A stretch of DNA of 64,000 nt from the NCBI GenBank assembly GCA_002255365.1, contig NCBI01000007.1, forward strand, positions 1-64,000, given 5' to 3'. Position numbers and translations under genes: made by a program. Positions 42,179 to 51,790 of the stretch are shown piece by piece (within the stretch, counting starts at the first letter, position 1; each line of letters begins with the position of its first letter). The notes under the pieces were generated by a model. That model worked only from the letters and a program-made list of their open reading frames with translations. It was not told where the DNA came from and searched no databases. Source of the DNA: Chromatiales bacterium 21-64-14. Its GTDB lineage: Bacteria > Pseudomonadota > Gammaproteobacteria > 21-64-14.

Positions 42179-42772
42179 TCAGCCCAGAAAGGACAGGATC
42201 CGCTGCAGACGTCCGGGCGGGGACGCGGAATTCCGCGGTGGCGCCGGATCCGGTGTGCACCGCCCCCGGCCTTGATCGCGGAACGATGCCAGCTGCGCGT
42301 CGGCATAGGCGTCGGCGGCGATCTCGGTGTTGCGCCCCGGCACCTGACGGGTGGCGCGCAGGTAATGGAACGCCTCGTGGGCGAAGATCCATATCAGGGC
42401 TTGATCCAGGTTCCCCAGGCGGGTACGGCCGCGGACCTGGACCCATTCGCGCCCGGTCTTCGGGTCATACAACCACGCACCCTTGCGGCAGCCTTTGGGC
42501 ACGGCAGGGAACGATCCGTCGGCGTCCCGATACAGGGGCGGCTTGCGGGTGGTGGTCGAAGTGGGGAACGGTCCCGGCAGTTTGCAGGAGATCCGGTAGG
42601 TGGGCCGCTCCCGGGTGGGTAGCCAGCAGCAGCCGTACACCCCCTGGTAGCGGGCGCTACCGTGGTCGATGCGGACCCATTCCAGCGCGCCGGTGTCGTA
42701 GCGGGCGAGCATCGCCTGCATCCAGGCAATGCCCGCCTCGGCGGGTTCGTTCAACCGGATCCTTAGCAGCAT
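42179..42772 (-). CDS. Hypothetical protein with HExxH-type (zincin-like) motif
   Basis: A 197-aa soluble protein. I do not recognise a named family, but IWIFAHEAFHYLRATRQVPG (HEAFH at about residues 134-138) followed by NTEIAADAYA 12 residues later matches the zincin pattern HExxH plus a downstream Glu or Asp, as in small metallopeptidases. Three Cys lie in the first half (GCCWLP, SCKLP). The C-terminal 40 residues are Pro/Arg-rich. The ATG at 42772 is chosen over the longer frame. It follows the Amt gene by 28 bases on the same strand and may be co-transcribed with glnK-amt. Confidence 0.6.
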   Translation of the reverse strand: MLLRIRLNEPAEAGIAWMQAMLARYDTGALEWVRIDHGSARYQGVYGCCWLPTRERPTYRISCKLPGPFPTSTTTRKPPLYRDADGSFPAVPKGCRKGAWLYDPKTGREWVQVRGRTRLGNLDQALIWIFAHEAFHYLRATRQVPGRNTEIAADAYADAQLASFRDQGRGRCTPDPAPPRNSASPPGRLQRILSFLG

Positions 42773-42800
42773 GGGGCGGGTGCCTCGGGGCGGCGCGGGC

Positions 42801-44114
42801 TCACAGGTTGTATCCGCTCTCCTCGTGGAGTGCCACGTCGAGCCCTTCCGCCTCCTGCTCGGGGGAGACCCGCAGGCCGATGACGGCATCGATCACCTTC
42901 AGCAACACGAAGCTGACGCCGCCGGACCATGCCAGGGTGGCCATGACCCCGATGAACTGCACCCATACCTGGTGACCCACGGTAACCCCGGCTGCCAATC
43001 CAACGCCCCCCAGGCTCGCACTGGCGAACACCCCGGTGAGCAGAGTGCCGATGATCCCGCCCACGCCGTGCACGGGGAACACGTCCAAGGAGTCGTCGAT
43101 GTGAAACCGTCGCTTGATGAGGTTGGTGGCCACGAAGCACACGACCCCGGCGCTGGCGCCGATAGCCACGGCCCCCAGCGGACCGACGAAGCCGGACGCC
43201 GGGGTGATAGTGCCGAGCCCCGCCACCATACCGGTGACAATCCCGAGCACGCTGGGCTTGCCGTAACGCAGCCACTCACTGATCATCCAGGCCAGGCACC
43301 CGGACGCGGCCCCGATGTGGGTGACCAGCATCGCCATGCCGGCGGAGCCGTTGGCGGCCAGGGCGCTACCCGCGTTAAAACCGAACCAGCCCACCCACAG
43401 CATGCCCGCACCGGTGACTGTCATGGTCAGGTTGTGGGGTGGCATGGGCGTCGAGGGAAAGCCGCGCCGCCGTCCCAGCACCAAGGCGGCCACCAGGGCG
43501 GCGATACCCGCATTGACGTGTACCACCGTGCCCCCCGCGAAATCCATGAGTCCGAGTTGCGCGAGCCAGCCGCCGCCCCATACCCAATGACACACCGGCG
43601 CATAAACCAGCGCCAGCCATAGGCCACTGAACCACAGCATCGCGGAGAAACGCATGCGTTCCGCGTAGCCGCCCACGATCAAGGCTGGGGTGATGATGGC
43701 GAAGGTCATTTGGAACATCACGTACACGGTCGTCGGGACATCCCCCTTGAGGGCGTGGATCCCGACACCGGAGAGCATCGCCTGGTGCAGGCCGCCGATC
43801 CACCGCTGGAGGGAATCGCCGTTGCCGAATGCCAGACTGTAGCCGAACAGCAGCCACAGGACCGAGACCAGGGCGGTGATGGCGAAACACTGCATGAGTA
43901 CCGAGAGGACGTTCTTGCTACGCACCAGTCCGCCGTAGAATAGAGCGAGGCCCGGGATGGTCATGAACAGCACCAGGGCCGTGGCGGTAAGCAGCCACGA
44001 GGTATTGGCGGGGTTCAGATGGGCGCCGGTTTGAGCCAGGGCGGGGAGCGGAACGGTGGCGGAGGTCAGCAACAGATAGCGGAGTCCGCGCAGGTGATGC
44101 CTGCAGGGGGTCAT
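42801..44114 (-). CDS. amt: Ammonium transporter
   Basis: A 437-aa, 11-helix Amt/MEP/Rh ammonium channel with a cleavable signal (ending ALA, about residue 27). Conserved blocks are MTIPGLALFYGGLVRSKNVL, the Asp in DFAGGTVVHVNAG with the first channel His, and FPVHGVGGIIGTLL with the second channel His. MQCFAITALVSVLW and the C-terminal EGLDVALHEESGYNL, the regulatory tail contacted by PII proteins, are intact. It follows glnK by 36 bases, the classic glnK-amtB arrangement, so uptake is probably gated by GlnK under nitrogen control. Confidence 0.93.
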   Translation of the reverse strand: MTPCRHHLRGLRYLLLTSATVPLPALAQTGAHLNPANTSWLLTATALVLFMTIPGLALFYGGLVRSKNVLSVLMQCFAITALVSVLWLLFGYSLAFGNGDSLQRWIGGLHQAMLSGVGIHALKGDVPTTVYVMFQMTFAIITPALIVGGYAERMRFSAMLWFSGLWLALVYAPVCHWVWGGGWLAQLGLMDFAGGTVVHVNAGIAALVAALVLGRRRGFPSTPMPPHNLTMTVTGAGMLWVGWFGFNAGSALAANGSAGMAMLVTHIGAASGCLAWMISEWLRYGKPSVLGIVTGMVAGLGTITPASGFVGPLGAVAIGASAGVVCFVATNLIKRRFHIDDSLDVFPVHGVGGIIGTLLTGVFASASLGGVGLAAGVTVGHQVWVQFIGVMATLAWSGGVSFVLLKVIDAVIGLRVSPEQEAEGLDVALHEESGYNL

Positions 44115-44150
44115 GTCGGGCCCTTTATTCTATTGAATGGGGTGGTTTTA

Positions 44151-44798
<648 letters not shown>

Positions 44799-45404
44799 GT
44801 GAGGGGCCTCGCGCAAATCCTCACGCGTCCACCGGAACAATGGTGGCTTTGGACCGCTGCCGTGGCGGTGGTGTTCATTGCATTGCTGATCCTGCGGCGA
44901 TGGTGGAGACGTAGCGCCGAGTCACGCCGGATCCGTCGTATCTTGCGTCGGCTCTGTGCCGACCTGCTGCGCGATGTGGTGATCCCCGACGGTGTGGGCG
45001 GCGTGCTGCAGCTTGACTGGCTGCTGTTGGTCCAGGGAGGCGTCGTGGTGCTGGATATCAAGCCCTACCCCGGGATGCTGTTCGGCGCGCAGCATATCAA
45101 CCAATGGACCCAGGTCATCCGGGGCGGCAGCTACAAATTTCCAAATCCGCTCCACGCCAATCGGACACGGGTACAAGCGGTGCGCGAGGCGATCCCCGGT
45201 ATGCCGGTGGACGGCCGCGTGGTGTTTCCCCGCGACGGCCAATTTCCGAAGGGACGCCCGGATGGGGTTTCATCCCTGGACCACCTGGCCCAGGATCTGG
45301 GGCCGTGGGCGGGAATGGAAGTCGGAGCGCCCTATCGCGCCCTGTGGGACCAGTTCAAGGCGAGCCTGACGCAGGCCGATAGGCCCTTGCAGACGCGGGC
45401 CTAA
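44799..45404 (+). CDS. Membrane-anchored NERD-domain protein
   Basis: A 201-aa protein with one N-terminal transmembrane helix (LWTAAVAVVFIALLILRRWW) and a nuclease-related domain (NERD). Typical marks are LQLDWLLLVQGGVVVLDIKPY, where the Asp and the Asp-x-Lys are the nuclease-like catalytic residues, and GMLFGAQHINQWTQVI. NPLHANRTRVQAVRE follows, as in NERD proteins. The substrate is unknown; NERD proteins are suggested to act in DNA processing. The start is ambiguous: GTG at 44799 or an in-frame GTG at 44784. A DnaJ-domain gene follows 41 bases later. Confidence 0.75.
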   Translation: MRGLAQILTRPPEQWWLWTAAVAVVFIALLILRRWWRRSAESRRIRRILRRLCADLLRDVVIPDGVGGVLQLDWLLLVQGGVVVLDIKPYPGMLFGAQHINQWTQVIRGGSYKFPNPLHANRTRVQAVREAIPGMPVDGRVVFPRDGQFPKGRPDGVSSLDHLAQDLGPWAGMEVGAPYRALWDQFKASLTQADRPLQTRA

Positions 45405-45445
45405 TTGGTGGTGGGAGGGACGGTGACCACGACCCCGGAGTTCCC

Positions 45446-46036
45446 ATGGATGCTCCCACGGTGCTGGAGACACAGATACTGGATCGCCTCCAGGAGGTCC
45501 TGGAAGCGCATCCTGCGGGCCTCAGCGAATATCTCCTGTTCAAGCGCCTGAAGGAAGAGGGCAGTCCCCCGTTCGCTGCCGCCAGCTTCGATTCCTCCGT
45601 GGGCCTCTATGCGGCCCATTTTCTGTTGTTCCATTGGCTGTACCGGTTACAGGACCGCCGCTGCCGGGAGCGGCGCGGTGGTCTGGAGATCCACTGCCTG
45701 AAGATCCGTCTGCTTCCGTTTCGGAGCGCGGCCGGGGGGTTGCCGGCACCGCATGACTCGCTGCGCGATTACTACCTCGATCTGGAGCATCTGCGGGGCA
45801 TTACTCCTGGCGACGTGGATCGGCTGTTAAACCAGTTCTGGGCCCGTTTCCGCAACCGGGACCGCTGTCACGACGCCCTCAAGGTATTGGGGCTGGAGGC
45901 TGGGGCGTGTGCGCGCGACATCCAACGGCGCTACCGGCGCCTCGCCATGAAACATCACCCGGACCGCGGCGGAGATACTGCCCGCTTCCAGGAGATCCAC
46001 GCGGCCATGCAGGTGTTGGCAGGACGACGTGGTTAA
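45446..46036 (+). CDS. DnaJ-domain (DNAJ-related N-terminal) protein
   Basis: A 196-aa co-chaperone-like protein. Residues 1-115 match the DNAJ-related N-terminal domain (LQEVLEAHPAGLSEYLLFK, FLLFHWLYRLQ). Residues 140-196 form a short J domain with KVLGLEAGA, the RRYRRLAMKHHPDRGGD helix and the HPD motif needed to stimulate DnaK ATPase. The zinc-finger and C-terminal substrate domains of DnaJ are absent. It is co-directional with the NERD gene. Confidence 0.85.
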   Translation: MDAPTVLETQILDRLQEVLEAHPAGLSEYLLFKRLKEEGSPPFAAASFDSSVGLYAAHFLLFHWLYRLQDRRCRERRGGLEIHCLKIRLLPFRSAAGGLPAPHDSLRDYYLDLEHLRGITPGDVDRLLNQFWARFRNRDRCHDALKVLGLEAGACARDIQRRYRRLAMKHHPDRGGDTARFQEIHAAMQVLAGRRG

Positions 46037-46194
46037 TGGGCCCCGGGGTGCCCGTTGCTCCGGTTAAAGGGGGTCTGGGGGGCGCCGATATCTACAATGA
46101 ATCCATTCACGCGCGGCGCCCGGACCCATGCCGCCGGGGGTGGCCGGTGGCGATATGCCCGGCGACTGGCGCGCATCCTTTAGGTGGAGAATTC

Positions 46195-47592
46195 ATGGCG
46201 ATTCCGGACTCCGTAACCCAGTACCTGCGGCAGCGGGCGGTCCCATTCCGCGAGTTGCCGCACGCCCCGACGGAGACTCTTCGGCAGGCCGCTGAGACGA
46301 CTCAGACCCCCCTCGGGCAACTCGCCCGGGCGGTGCTCCTCAAGGGGCCCAAGCGTATGTTGATGGCGGTGTTGCCCGCCACCCACATCCTCGACTTCGA
46401 TGCCTTGTGCAAGCAGTTGGAGTGCGATCTGGAGCCGGTGGGCGAGGATGAGGTGGGGCGGATTTGTCAGGATTGCGAACTCGGGTCCGTCCCCCCCTTG
46501 GGGCAGGCCTACGGCATCCCGGTCATCCTGGATGAGAGTCTCCTGCAAACGGGAGAGGTCTATTTCGAACCAGGATCCCGCAGCAGTCTGCTGGCGGTCC
46601 AACCCACCGATTTCCTCAACCTGCAGCCCAACGCTTGGCGCGGCAGCTTCGCGCGTCCGGTGGTGGATTTGGTGCGCCCGGATTTCGATCTCGACGACGT
46701 GGCCAGCCAACCGGATGGGCCGCAGCAGTTCACGCCCTTGCGTATCCGCGACCGGATCCAGGAAATCCACGATCTTCCGCCGATTCCGGAGATGGCCCAC
46801 CGGCTACTGGAACTGAGTCTGAACCCGCTGGCGGACGCCGACGATCTGGCCCACGTGGTGCAGCTCGACCCCAGCTTGGCGGCCCAGGTGGTGAGCTATG
46901 CCACGTCGCCGTTCTACGGGTACCGGGGACGCGTGGATTCAGTGCGCGACGCCATCACCCGGGTGCTGGGATTCGACATGGTGATGAATATGGGGCTCGG
47001 GATCGCTATCGGCAAATCCCTGCGTATCCCCCATGAAGGGCCCCTGGGAATGAAGGCCTATTGGCGTCATGCGATCTATACCGCCGCCCTCACCGAGCGG
47101 CTCGCCACCTCGTTGCCGCGGGAATTCCGGATCCGTCCGGGTATGGCGTACCTGGCGGGGCTGCTGCACGATTTCGGACACCTGCTCCTCGGCCACGTGT
47201 TCAAGCCCGGCTTCATTCTCCTGAACCGCTTTATCTCGGTGAACCCGGAGATTCCGATCACCGATCTCGAGACCTATGTGCTCGGCGTGCGGCACGACCA
47301 GATCGGGGCTTGGCTGATGCGTTCCTGGGGCATGCCGGAGGAATTGCTGGTGGCAGTACGCTGGCATCATCACGAGGCGTATTGGGATCAGCACGCGCTC
47401 TATTCCCATTTGGTTCTGGTGGCGGATCGCCTGCTGAAGCGCCAGGGGATCGGGGACGCGGCGGACGGCACGCTGCCCGCGGCGGTGTTGGAGATGCTGG
47501 AACTGACCGAAGAGCAGGCGTTGGTGGTCCTCGGGTACGTCATGGAATCCTGCGAGGCCCTGGATACGCTGGTGAGCCAGATGGCCGCCTGA
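46195..47592 (+). CDS. YbaK/EbsC-HDOD fusion protein
   Basis: A 465-aa two-domain signalling protein. Residues 1-150 resemble the YbaK/ProX aminoacyl-tRNA deacylase domain (VTQYLRQRAVPFRELPHA, RAVLLKGPKRMLMAVLPA with the family Lys). Residues 180-430 form an HDOD domain: IHDLPPIPEMAHRLLELS, LAQVVSYATSPFYG, and a degenerate HD core LAGLLHDFGHLLLGHVF. HDOD proteins usually act in two-component or c-di-GMP signalling. YbaK-HDOD proteins occur in gammaproteobacteria, but their function is not established. The ATG at 46195 has TAGGTGGAG upstream. Confidence 0.85.
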   Translation: MAIPDSVTQYLRQRAVPFRELPHAPTETLRQAAETTQTPLGQLARAVLLKGPKRMLMAVLPATHILDFDALCKQLECDLEPVGEDEVGRICQDCELGSVPPLGQAYGIPVILDESLLQTGEVYFEPGSRSSLLAVQPTDFLNLQPNAWRGSFARPVVDLVRPDFDLDDVASQPDGPQQFTPLRIRDRIQEIHDLPPIPEMAHRLLELSLNPLADADDLAHVVQLDPSLAAQVVSYATSPFYGYRGRVDSVRDAITRVLGFDMVMNMGLGIAIGKSLRIPHEGPLGMKAYWRHAIYTAALTERLATSLPREFRIRPGMAYLAGLLHDFGHLLLGHVFKPGFILLNRFISVNPEIPITDLETYVLGVRHDQIGAWLMRSWGMPEELLVAVRWHHHEAYWDQHALYSHLVLVADRLLKRQGIGDAADGTLPAAVLEMLELTEEQALVVLGYVMESCEALDTLVSQMAA

Positions 47593-47627
47593 CCGCGCGG
47601 GGAGGCGGTCATGGAACGCCGGCGGGT

Positions 47628-48221
47628 TTACTGCGGCCCCGGTGGGTGGCCGGCCAGCAGCGCGCGCTTCAAACCCCCGTCGGCAGGATGATCCCCAAGC
47701 CAGATCCGTAGCAGTGCGCGGTAGAAATCCGCCCCCGGGATCACGCCCCGCTCCCGGCCCCGAACTGTCACTCGCGTGCCGATGCCCGGCACATAATCCA
47801 GCAGCACCGCATCGCCCCGATGCAGGGTTTCGAACATCGCGTTGAAGGCGGTGATGCGCGCGCTCAGGGCCTGAAATTCCGTGCTGCCAAGGTTGGCTCG
47901 GAAGCCTTCGAGCCAGCCGCCCACCAGTTGGCTTCGGCTGACCCGGTAGTAGAGAAAGTGCATCCAGATCCGCTTCGGTCCGGGCTGGGACAGTACCCCG
48001 TTCAGGGAGTCGGCGGGCCGGGGCAGATAGAGGGCCGCGACGTAGATCCGCAGGAAGTATTTGTGGCGCACCCCGACCCCATTCAGGGGCAGGACCGGGC
48101 CGTCCGGCACCGGGCGGGCACTGGTGGGTACCGGGATGCCGGCAATTTCCGCAGCGGTCGCCGGAACTTCGAGTGCCGCAATCAGGGCCGCGGCGATAAG
48201 CAGCGGCAGGGCGCGGGTCAC
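47628..48221 (-). CDS. Exported chalcone isomerase-like protein
   Basis: A 197-aa periplasmic protein. The signal peptide covers about residues 1-23 (LPLLIAAALIAALEVPATA-A). The chalcone-isomerase-like fold follows: LPLNGVGVRHKYFLRIYVAALYL, KRIWMHFLYYRVSRSQL, and VLLDYVPGIGTRVTV near the ligand pocket. Bacterial members bind hydrophobic ligands or have unknown roles; flavonoid activity is not implied. It is convergent with the YbaK-HDOD gene. Confidence 0.83.
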   Translation of the reverse strand: MTRALPLLIAAALIAALEVPATAAEIAGIPVPTSARPVPDGPVLPLNGVGVRHKYFLRIYVAALYLPRPADSLNGVLSQPGPKRIWMHFLYYRVSRSQLVGGWLEGFRANLGSTEFQALSARITAFNAMFETLHRGDAVLLDYVPGIGTRVTVRGRERGVIPGADFYRALLRIWLGDHPADGGLKRALLAGHPPGPQ

Positions 48222-48451
48222 GGGTTTCTCCTCCGGGGATGGGACGCTGTGCCCATTGTATAACCCGACGGCTTCAGTTGAAGGCGTCCGTGTCCGATGT
48301 AACGGGTAAGGGCCGCGGGCGCGTTGCCGCGCGGCCTCACGGGAGACCGCGGCGTTTCGGGAACGGCAGCGCCGGTACGGAACCCGAGCGGCGTCACCGC
48401 CGGCGCCACTCTAGGGTGTATGTAACCGCTTTAGGAGTAGGGAGTAGTCCT

Positions 48452-48676
48452 ATGAAAAAGCAGCCTTTGCAAATGGTGGTGATCGACCTGGAGAATGGCA
48501 GGCGCGGGGTATTCATCGGGCGAGCCCTGGTGCTCGACGATTGGTCCGACGAGGATTTCCAGGTGGAAAACGTGTGGTTCACCGACGTCCAGGAAATCCC
48601 CGAGGACACGACCCTGGAACAGCTCACGGACTTCACCTTGGAACAGGTGGACTATCTGACCCAGACCCGCCAGTAA
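48452..48676 (+). CDS. Small acidic protein of unknown function
   Basis: A 74-aa acidic cytosolic protein: a beta-rich start (LQMVVIDLENGRRGVFIG), then WSDEDFQVENVWFTDVQEIPE, and an acidic helix (TLEQLTDFTLEQVDYL). The ATG at 48452 is preceded by GGAGTAGGGAGTAG, and composition is clearly protein-like. I recognise no named family; an adaptor or regulatory role is possible. Confidence 0.6.
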   Translation: MKKQPLQMVVIDLENGRRGVFIGRALVLDDWSDEDFQVENVWFTDVQEIPEDTTLEQLTDFTLEQVDYLTQTRQ

Positions 48677-48766
48677 CCCGCTCATCGGCCGCGTCCCTCG
48701 GGGTTCGCGCCAACGCGCTGTGCCCTTGATGGTTCCTACGGGCGCCACCCCCTCCCGTGTCCGGGT

Positions 48767-48794
48767 TTGCACGACATCCATAAAGCGTTACAAT
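48767..48794 (+). promoter_or_regulatory. Candidate sigma70 promoter of the lamin-tail protein gene
   Basis: TTGCAC (48767-48772), a 16-base spacer and TACAAT (48789-48794), about 60 bases before the start at 48857. The spacer is one base shorter than optimal. Confidence 0.55.
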
Positions 48795-48856
48795 CGGGTC
48801 CGCGGGCAGGATGCCCGTGACCGAAAATCCGTTATGGATCTACAAGGAGGTGTTCC

Positions 48857-49531
48857 ATGCGCACGCGATCCGCAGTGAGCGTTCTAAGCGCCCGTTCGTG
48901 GTGTACCCGCCTGACTTCCCTGGCCCTGTTGTTGGTTGCCGTTCCGGCGCACGGGTCTCTGTTGCTCTCGGAGGTGCTCTACGACGCCGTTGGGAGTGAC
49001 AACGGCGGGGTTTTCGTGGAGTTGTCCGGTGCCCCCGGCACGTCTCTGGCGGGGGTGAGCCTGGAGGGGGTGAACGGTGCCGATGGCCGGGTCTATCTCA
49101 CTCTGCCTTTGAGTGGTGTGATCCCGGCGTCGGGGTTGTTCGTGGTGGCCGACGATGCGGGCGATGGCTCCTCCGGGGTGGCCCGAGCGAATCTGATCAC
49201 CAATTTTGACTTCCAGAACGGTCCCGATTCGATTGTTTTGCGGATGGGCGCCACGGTACTCGACGCCCTCGGTTACGGGACCTTCCCGGCGGGCTCGGTG
49301 TTCGCAGGGGAAGGCAACGCGGCGCCCGACGGGGCCGCTGGACAAAGCCTCGCCCGCATCCCCGGGATGCCTGATACCGGGGACAACCGCGCCGACTTCC
49401 GGCTCCGGGATCTCCCCACACCGGGTTCCAATGGGGTCTCTGCGGTACCGATTCCGCCTGCGGGGGCACTGTTTCTGACCGGAGCGACCACCCTGCTGGT
49501 GCCCTTGCTGGGGCGCCGACGGCGCGCCTGA
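48857..49531 (+). CDS. Exported lamin-tail-domain protein with a VPxP-type sorting tail
   Basis: A 224-aa secreted protein. A signal peptide (about 1-33) is followed by a lamin-tail-like beta domain (SLLLSEVLYDAVGSDNG, FVELSGAPGTSLAGVSL, GSGLFVVADDAGDG-type turns). The C-terminus reads VSAVPIPPAGALFLTGATTL then VPLLGRRRRA: a Val-Pro-x-Pro motif, a hydrophobic helix and a basic end, like VPLPA-CTERM/PEP-CTERM sorting signals. That predicts processing by an exosortase encoded elsewhere. The ATG follows a perfect AAGGAGGTG. A promoter and terminator flank it, so it is monocistronic. Confidence 0.8.
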   Translation: MRTRSAVSVLSARSWCTRLTSLALLLVAVPAHGSLLLSEVLYDAVGSDNGGVFVELSGAPGTSLAGVSLEGVNGADGRVYLTLPLSGVIPASGLFVVADDAGDGSSGVARANLITNFDFQNGPDSIVLRMGATVLDALGYGTFPAGSVFAGEGNAAPDGAAGQSLARIPGMPDTGDNRADFRLRDLPTPGSNGVSAVPIPPAGALFLTGATTLLVPLLGRRRRA

Positions 49532-49556
49532 GCCCGGCGCTAGGCCTTAGTCCTTT

Positions 49557-49587
49557 GGAGCGCCCCGGGGGTAGGGGCGCTCCCATT
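49557..49587 (+). terminator. Rho-independent terminator after the lamin-tail protein gene
   Basis: GGAGCGCCCC and GGGGCGCTCC form a perfect 10-bp stem with a 7-base loop, followed by CATTTTG, 25 bases after the stop. The T run is short but the stem is strong. Confidence 0.75.
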
Positions 49588-49857
49588 TTGCAGCGGCGCT
49601 ATCCTTAAGGGAACGGGGAAGTCCTGCCGGTATCCGGTCCGCCGTGGCTTGTGCGGGGCGAGATCCAGGATTTCAAGGACCTTGGGGGTGAACGTGGATT
49701 TGGCTTTCATTTCCCCGCGTAACATCCTATGATCTCTTCGAATAAGAACATGTGTTTGTCATTTCGCACGTCCAATACGAACAATTTTGTTCCGTCTGGA
49801 ATGCAGGGGATCCCGGAGGCCGGGCCATTGCGCTCCTCGCGGGTTCGGAGGGTCACC

Positions 49858-51744
49858 ATGCGGATGATCAAGGGGATTGAAGGGCTCGCCGGCCCGCCAG
49901 CGGAACTGATATTGGAGCGTGACGCCTTGAGCGGCGCGCTGCTTTCCGTAACCGCGAGCCTCGCCCAGGGGCGGGATCCCGAGGCGATCCTGCACGTGAT
50001 GTGTGACCAGTTGGTGGCTGCCAGTCCCCATCTGCGCTTGGCCTGGGCCTACCTGGGGGATCCCGACGTGGAGGTCATCGCGCCCACCTATAGCGCGGGG
50101 GCGGCGCGCGACTACGCCGAGTATCTCAGTCGCGGCGAGAGCCCGGAGCTGCGCTTCGGCCCGATCCGCCGCTCCCTGATGACCGACCACCCCAACGTCA
50201 GCCATATCCAGTTCGACGGCCACATCGACTCGTGGCGCGATCGGGCGTTGCAGAGCCGGCTCCGGGAGCGGGCCTGCATCCCGTTCGGGGATGCGGATGC
50301 GACTTCTGCTTCCCGCGGCGTCCTGGTGGTATATGCGGACGAACCGGATTACTTCGAGCGCATCGGCCTGGAGCCGTTTTTTGCGTTTGCGCGCCTCGCG
50401 GAGATGGCCTTGCAGCAAGCCCATCTGCGCCTGCGCCTGCAGGAACTCGCCACGGTGGATCACCTCACCGGGCTGCTCAACCGCGGCGCCCTGCAGGAGG
50501 TCCTGGACCGGGAGCACGCACGCGCGCAGCGCAGTGCACGGCCCTATTGCACGCTGCTGTTCGACTTGGACCGCTTCAAACTCATCAACGACAGTTATGG
50601 CCACGCCGTCGGTGACCAAGTGCTCACCGCGGTGGCGGCGCGTGCCCAGGAGGTGCTCCGGGAGGGGGACTGGCTGGGGCGTTGGGGTGGGGAGGAGTTT
50701 CTGTGCCTGCTACCGGAAACCGATCATCACGAGGGCTACCTGGTGGCGGAGCGACTGCGCCTGGGGATTGGCGAGACCCCCGTCGTGGCCGACGATCGCA
50801 AGCTCGACATTACGGTGAGCGTGGGTCTGGCGAGCTTCCGGCGCGACGGTGATACCTTGGCTGAACTACTGACCTGCGCCGACGCGGCCCTGTACGAGGC
50901 CAAACGCGGGGGCCGTAATCGGTTGGTGAGCAGCAACGGCCGGGCGCAGGGCATCTTCTTCATCGGCGGACAGGTCGAGGAGGCACTCAAGACCGGGCGC
51001 GTCCGCCCAGTGTACCAGCCGATTGTCGACCTGAGCAGCGGCGCGGTGGTCGCGGACGAGTCTCTGGCACGCATCGTAACCGATGACAACGGACTGCTGG
51101 AGGCCCGGGAGTTCATCGAGGCCGCCAGCCAGCTCCAGCTCATCCACCGCATCGACTATCAGATCATGCTCCAGACCATGCGCCACTGCATGAATCTGGC
51201 GGCCGGCGGCGAGCGGCGTGCCCATTTCGTGAACGTCTCGGCGGACCTGCTGCGCCACCCGGAACTGGTGGAGCGTCTGCTGGAGCAGGCACGCATCTAT
51301 TGTTCCTGCGTGAAGGGTGATGGTCTGGAGAAACCACTGGTGATTGAGATCACCGAGCGGGAACTGCTCGAGGATACCGCCCACGCGCGGCGCGTGCTTA
51401 CGCCCTTTCTGGACTTTGGTCTGCGGCTGGCAATCGACGATTTCGGCAGTGGCTATTCGTCGTTCCAGTATCTGGCGGATCTGCCAGTGGCGTTCCTGAA
51501 GATTGAAGGGAATCTGATCCGCCGGGTGGCCCGCGAACCGCGGGTGCGGGCGATCCTGCACGGCATCCAGGACACTGCCCGCAGCCTCGGCCTGACGACC
51601 CTCGCGGAATCGGTGGAGAACCCGGAGACCGTGGAGGTCCTGAAAGAAATCGGCGTGGACTGGGGTCAGGGGTACCATTTCGGGCGGCCCCAGGCGGTGG
51701 ACACTGCCGACGATCCCGCGTTCGCCACCGTGGGGCCGGCGTAA
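49858..51744 (+). CDS. GGDEF-EAL bifunctional c-di-GMP protein
   Basis: A 628-aa signalling protein with three parts. Residues 15-190 resemble a GAF-type sensor (ILHVMCDQLVAASPHLRLAW). The diguanylate cyclase domain has active-site GGEEF at 277-281 and an intact inhibitory RxxD site (REGD) nine residues earlier. The EAL domain starts with Glu401-Ser-Leu instead of EAL and keeps FVNVSADLL, VIEITERELL, IDDFGSGYSS, a Lys in FLKIEG and a final QGYHFGRP. Both activities look possible. I chose the ATG at 49858, with GGAGGGTCACC upstream, over the ATG at 49729; the intervening 43 residues are not domain-like. Confidence 0.87.
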   Translation: MRMIKGIEGLAGPPAELILERDALSGALLSVTASLAQGRDPEAILHVMCDQLVAASPHLRLAWAYLGDPDVEVIAPTYSAGAARDYAEYLSRGESPELRFGPIRRSLMTDHPNVSHIQFDGHIDSWRDRALQSRLRERACIPFGDADATSASRGVLVVYADEPDYFERIGLEPFFAFARLAEMALQQAHLRLRLQELATVDHLTGLLNRGALQEVLDREHARAQRSARPYCTLLFDLDRFKLINDSYGHAVGDQVLTAVAARAQEVLREGDWLGRWGGEEFLCLLPETDHHEGYLVAERLRLGIGETPVVADDRKLDITVSVGLASFRRDGDTLAELLTCADAALYEAKRGGRNRLVSSNGRAQGIFFIGGQVEEALKTGRVRPVYQPIVDLSSGAVVADESLARIVTDDNGLLEAREFIEAASQLQLIHRIDYQIMLQTMRHCMNLAAGGERRAHFVNVSADLLRHPELVERLLEQARIYCSCVKGDGLEKPLVIEITERELLEDTAHARRVLTPFLDFGLRLAIDDFGSGYSSFQYLADLPVAFLKIEGNLIRRVAREPRVRAILHGIQDTARSLGLTTLAESVENPETVEVLKEIGVDWGQGYHFGRPQAVDTADDPAFATVGPA

Positions 51745-51770
51745 CGCAGCCGGTGCCTGGGCGTCTGCGT

Positions 51771-51790
51771 GGCCGTTTTCAACGGCCTCT
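51771..51790. terminator. Hairpin between convergent GGDEF-EAL and tamB genes
   Basis: GGCCGTT-TTC-AACGGCC is a perfect 7-bp hairpin with a 3-base loop, followed on the plus strand by TCTT. It may stop transcription of the GGDEF-EAL gene, and on the other strand it abuts the tamB stop. Confidence 0.45.
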
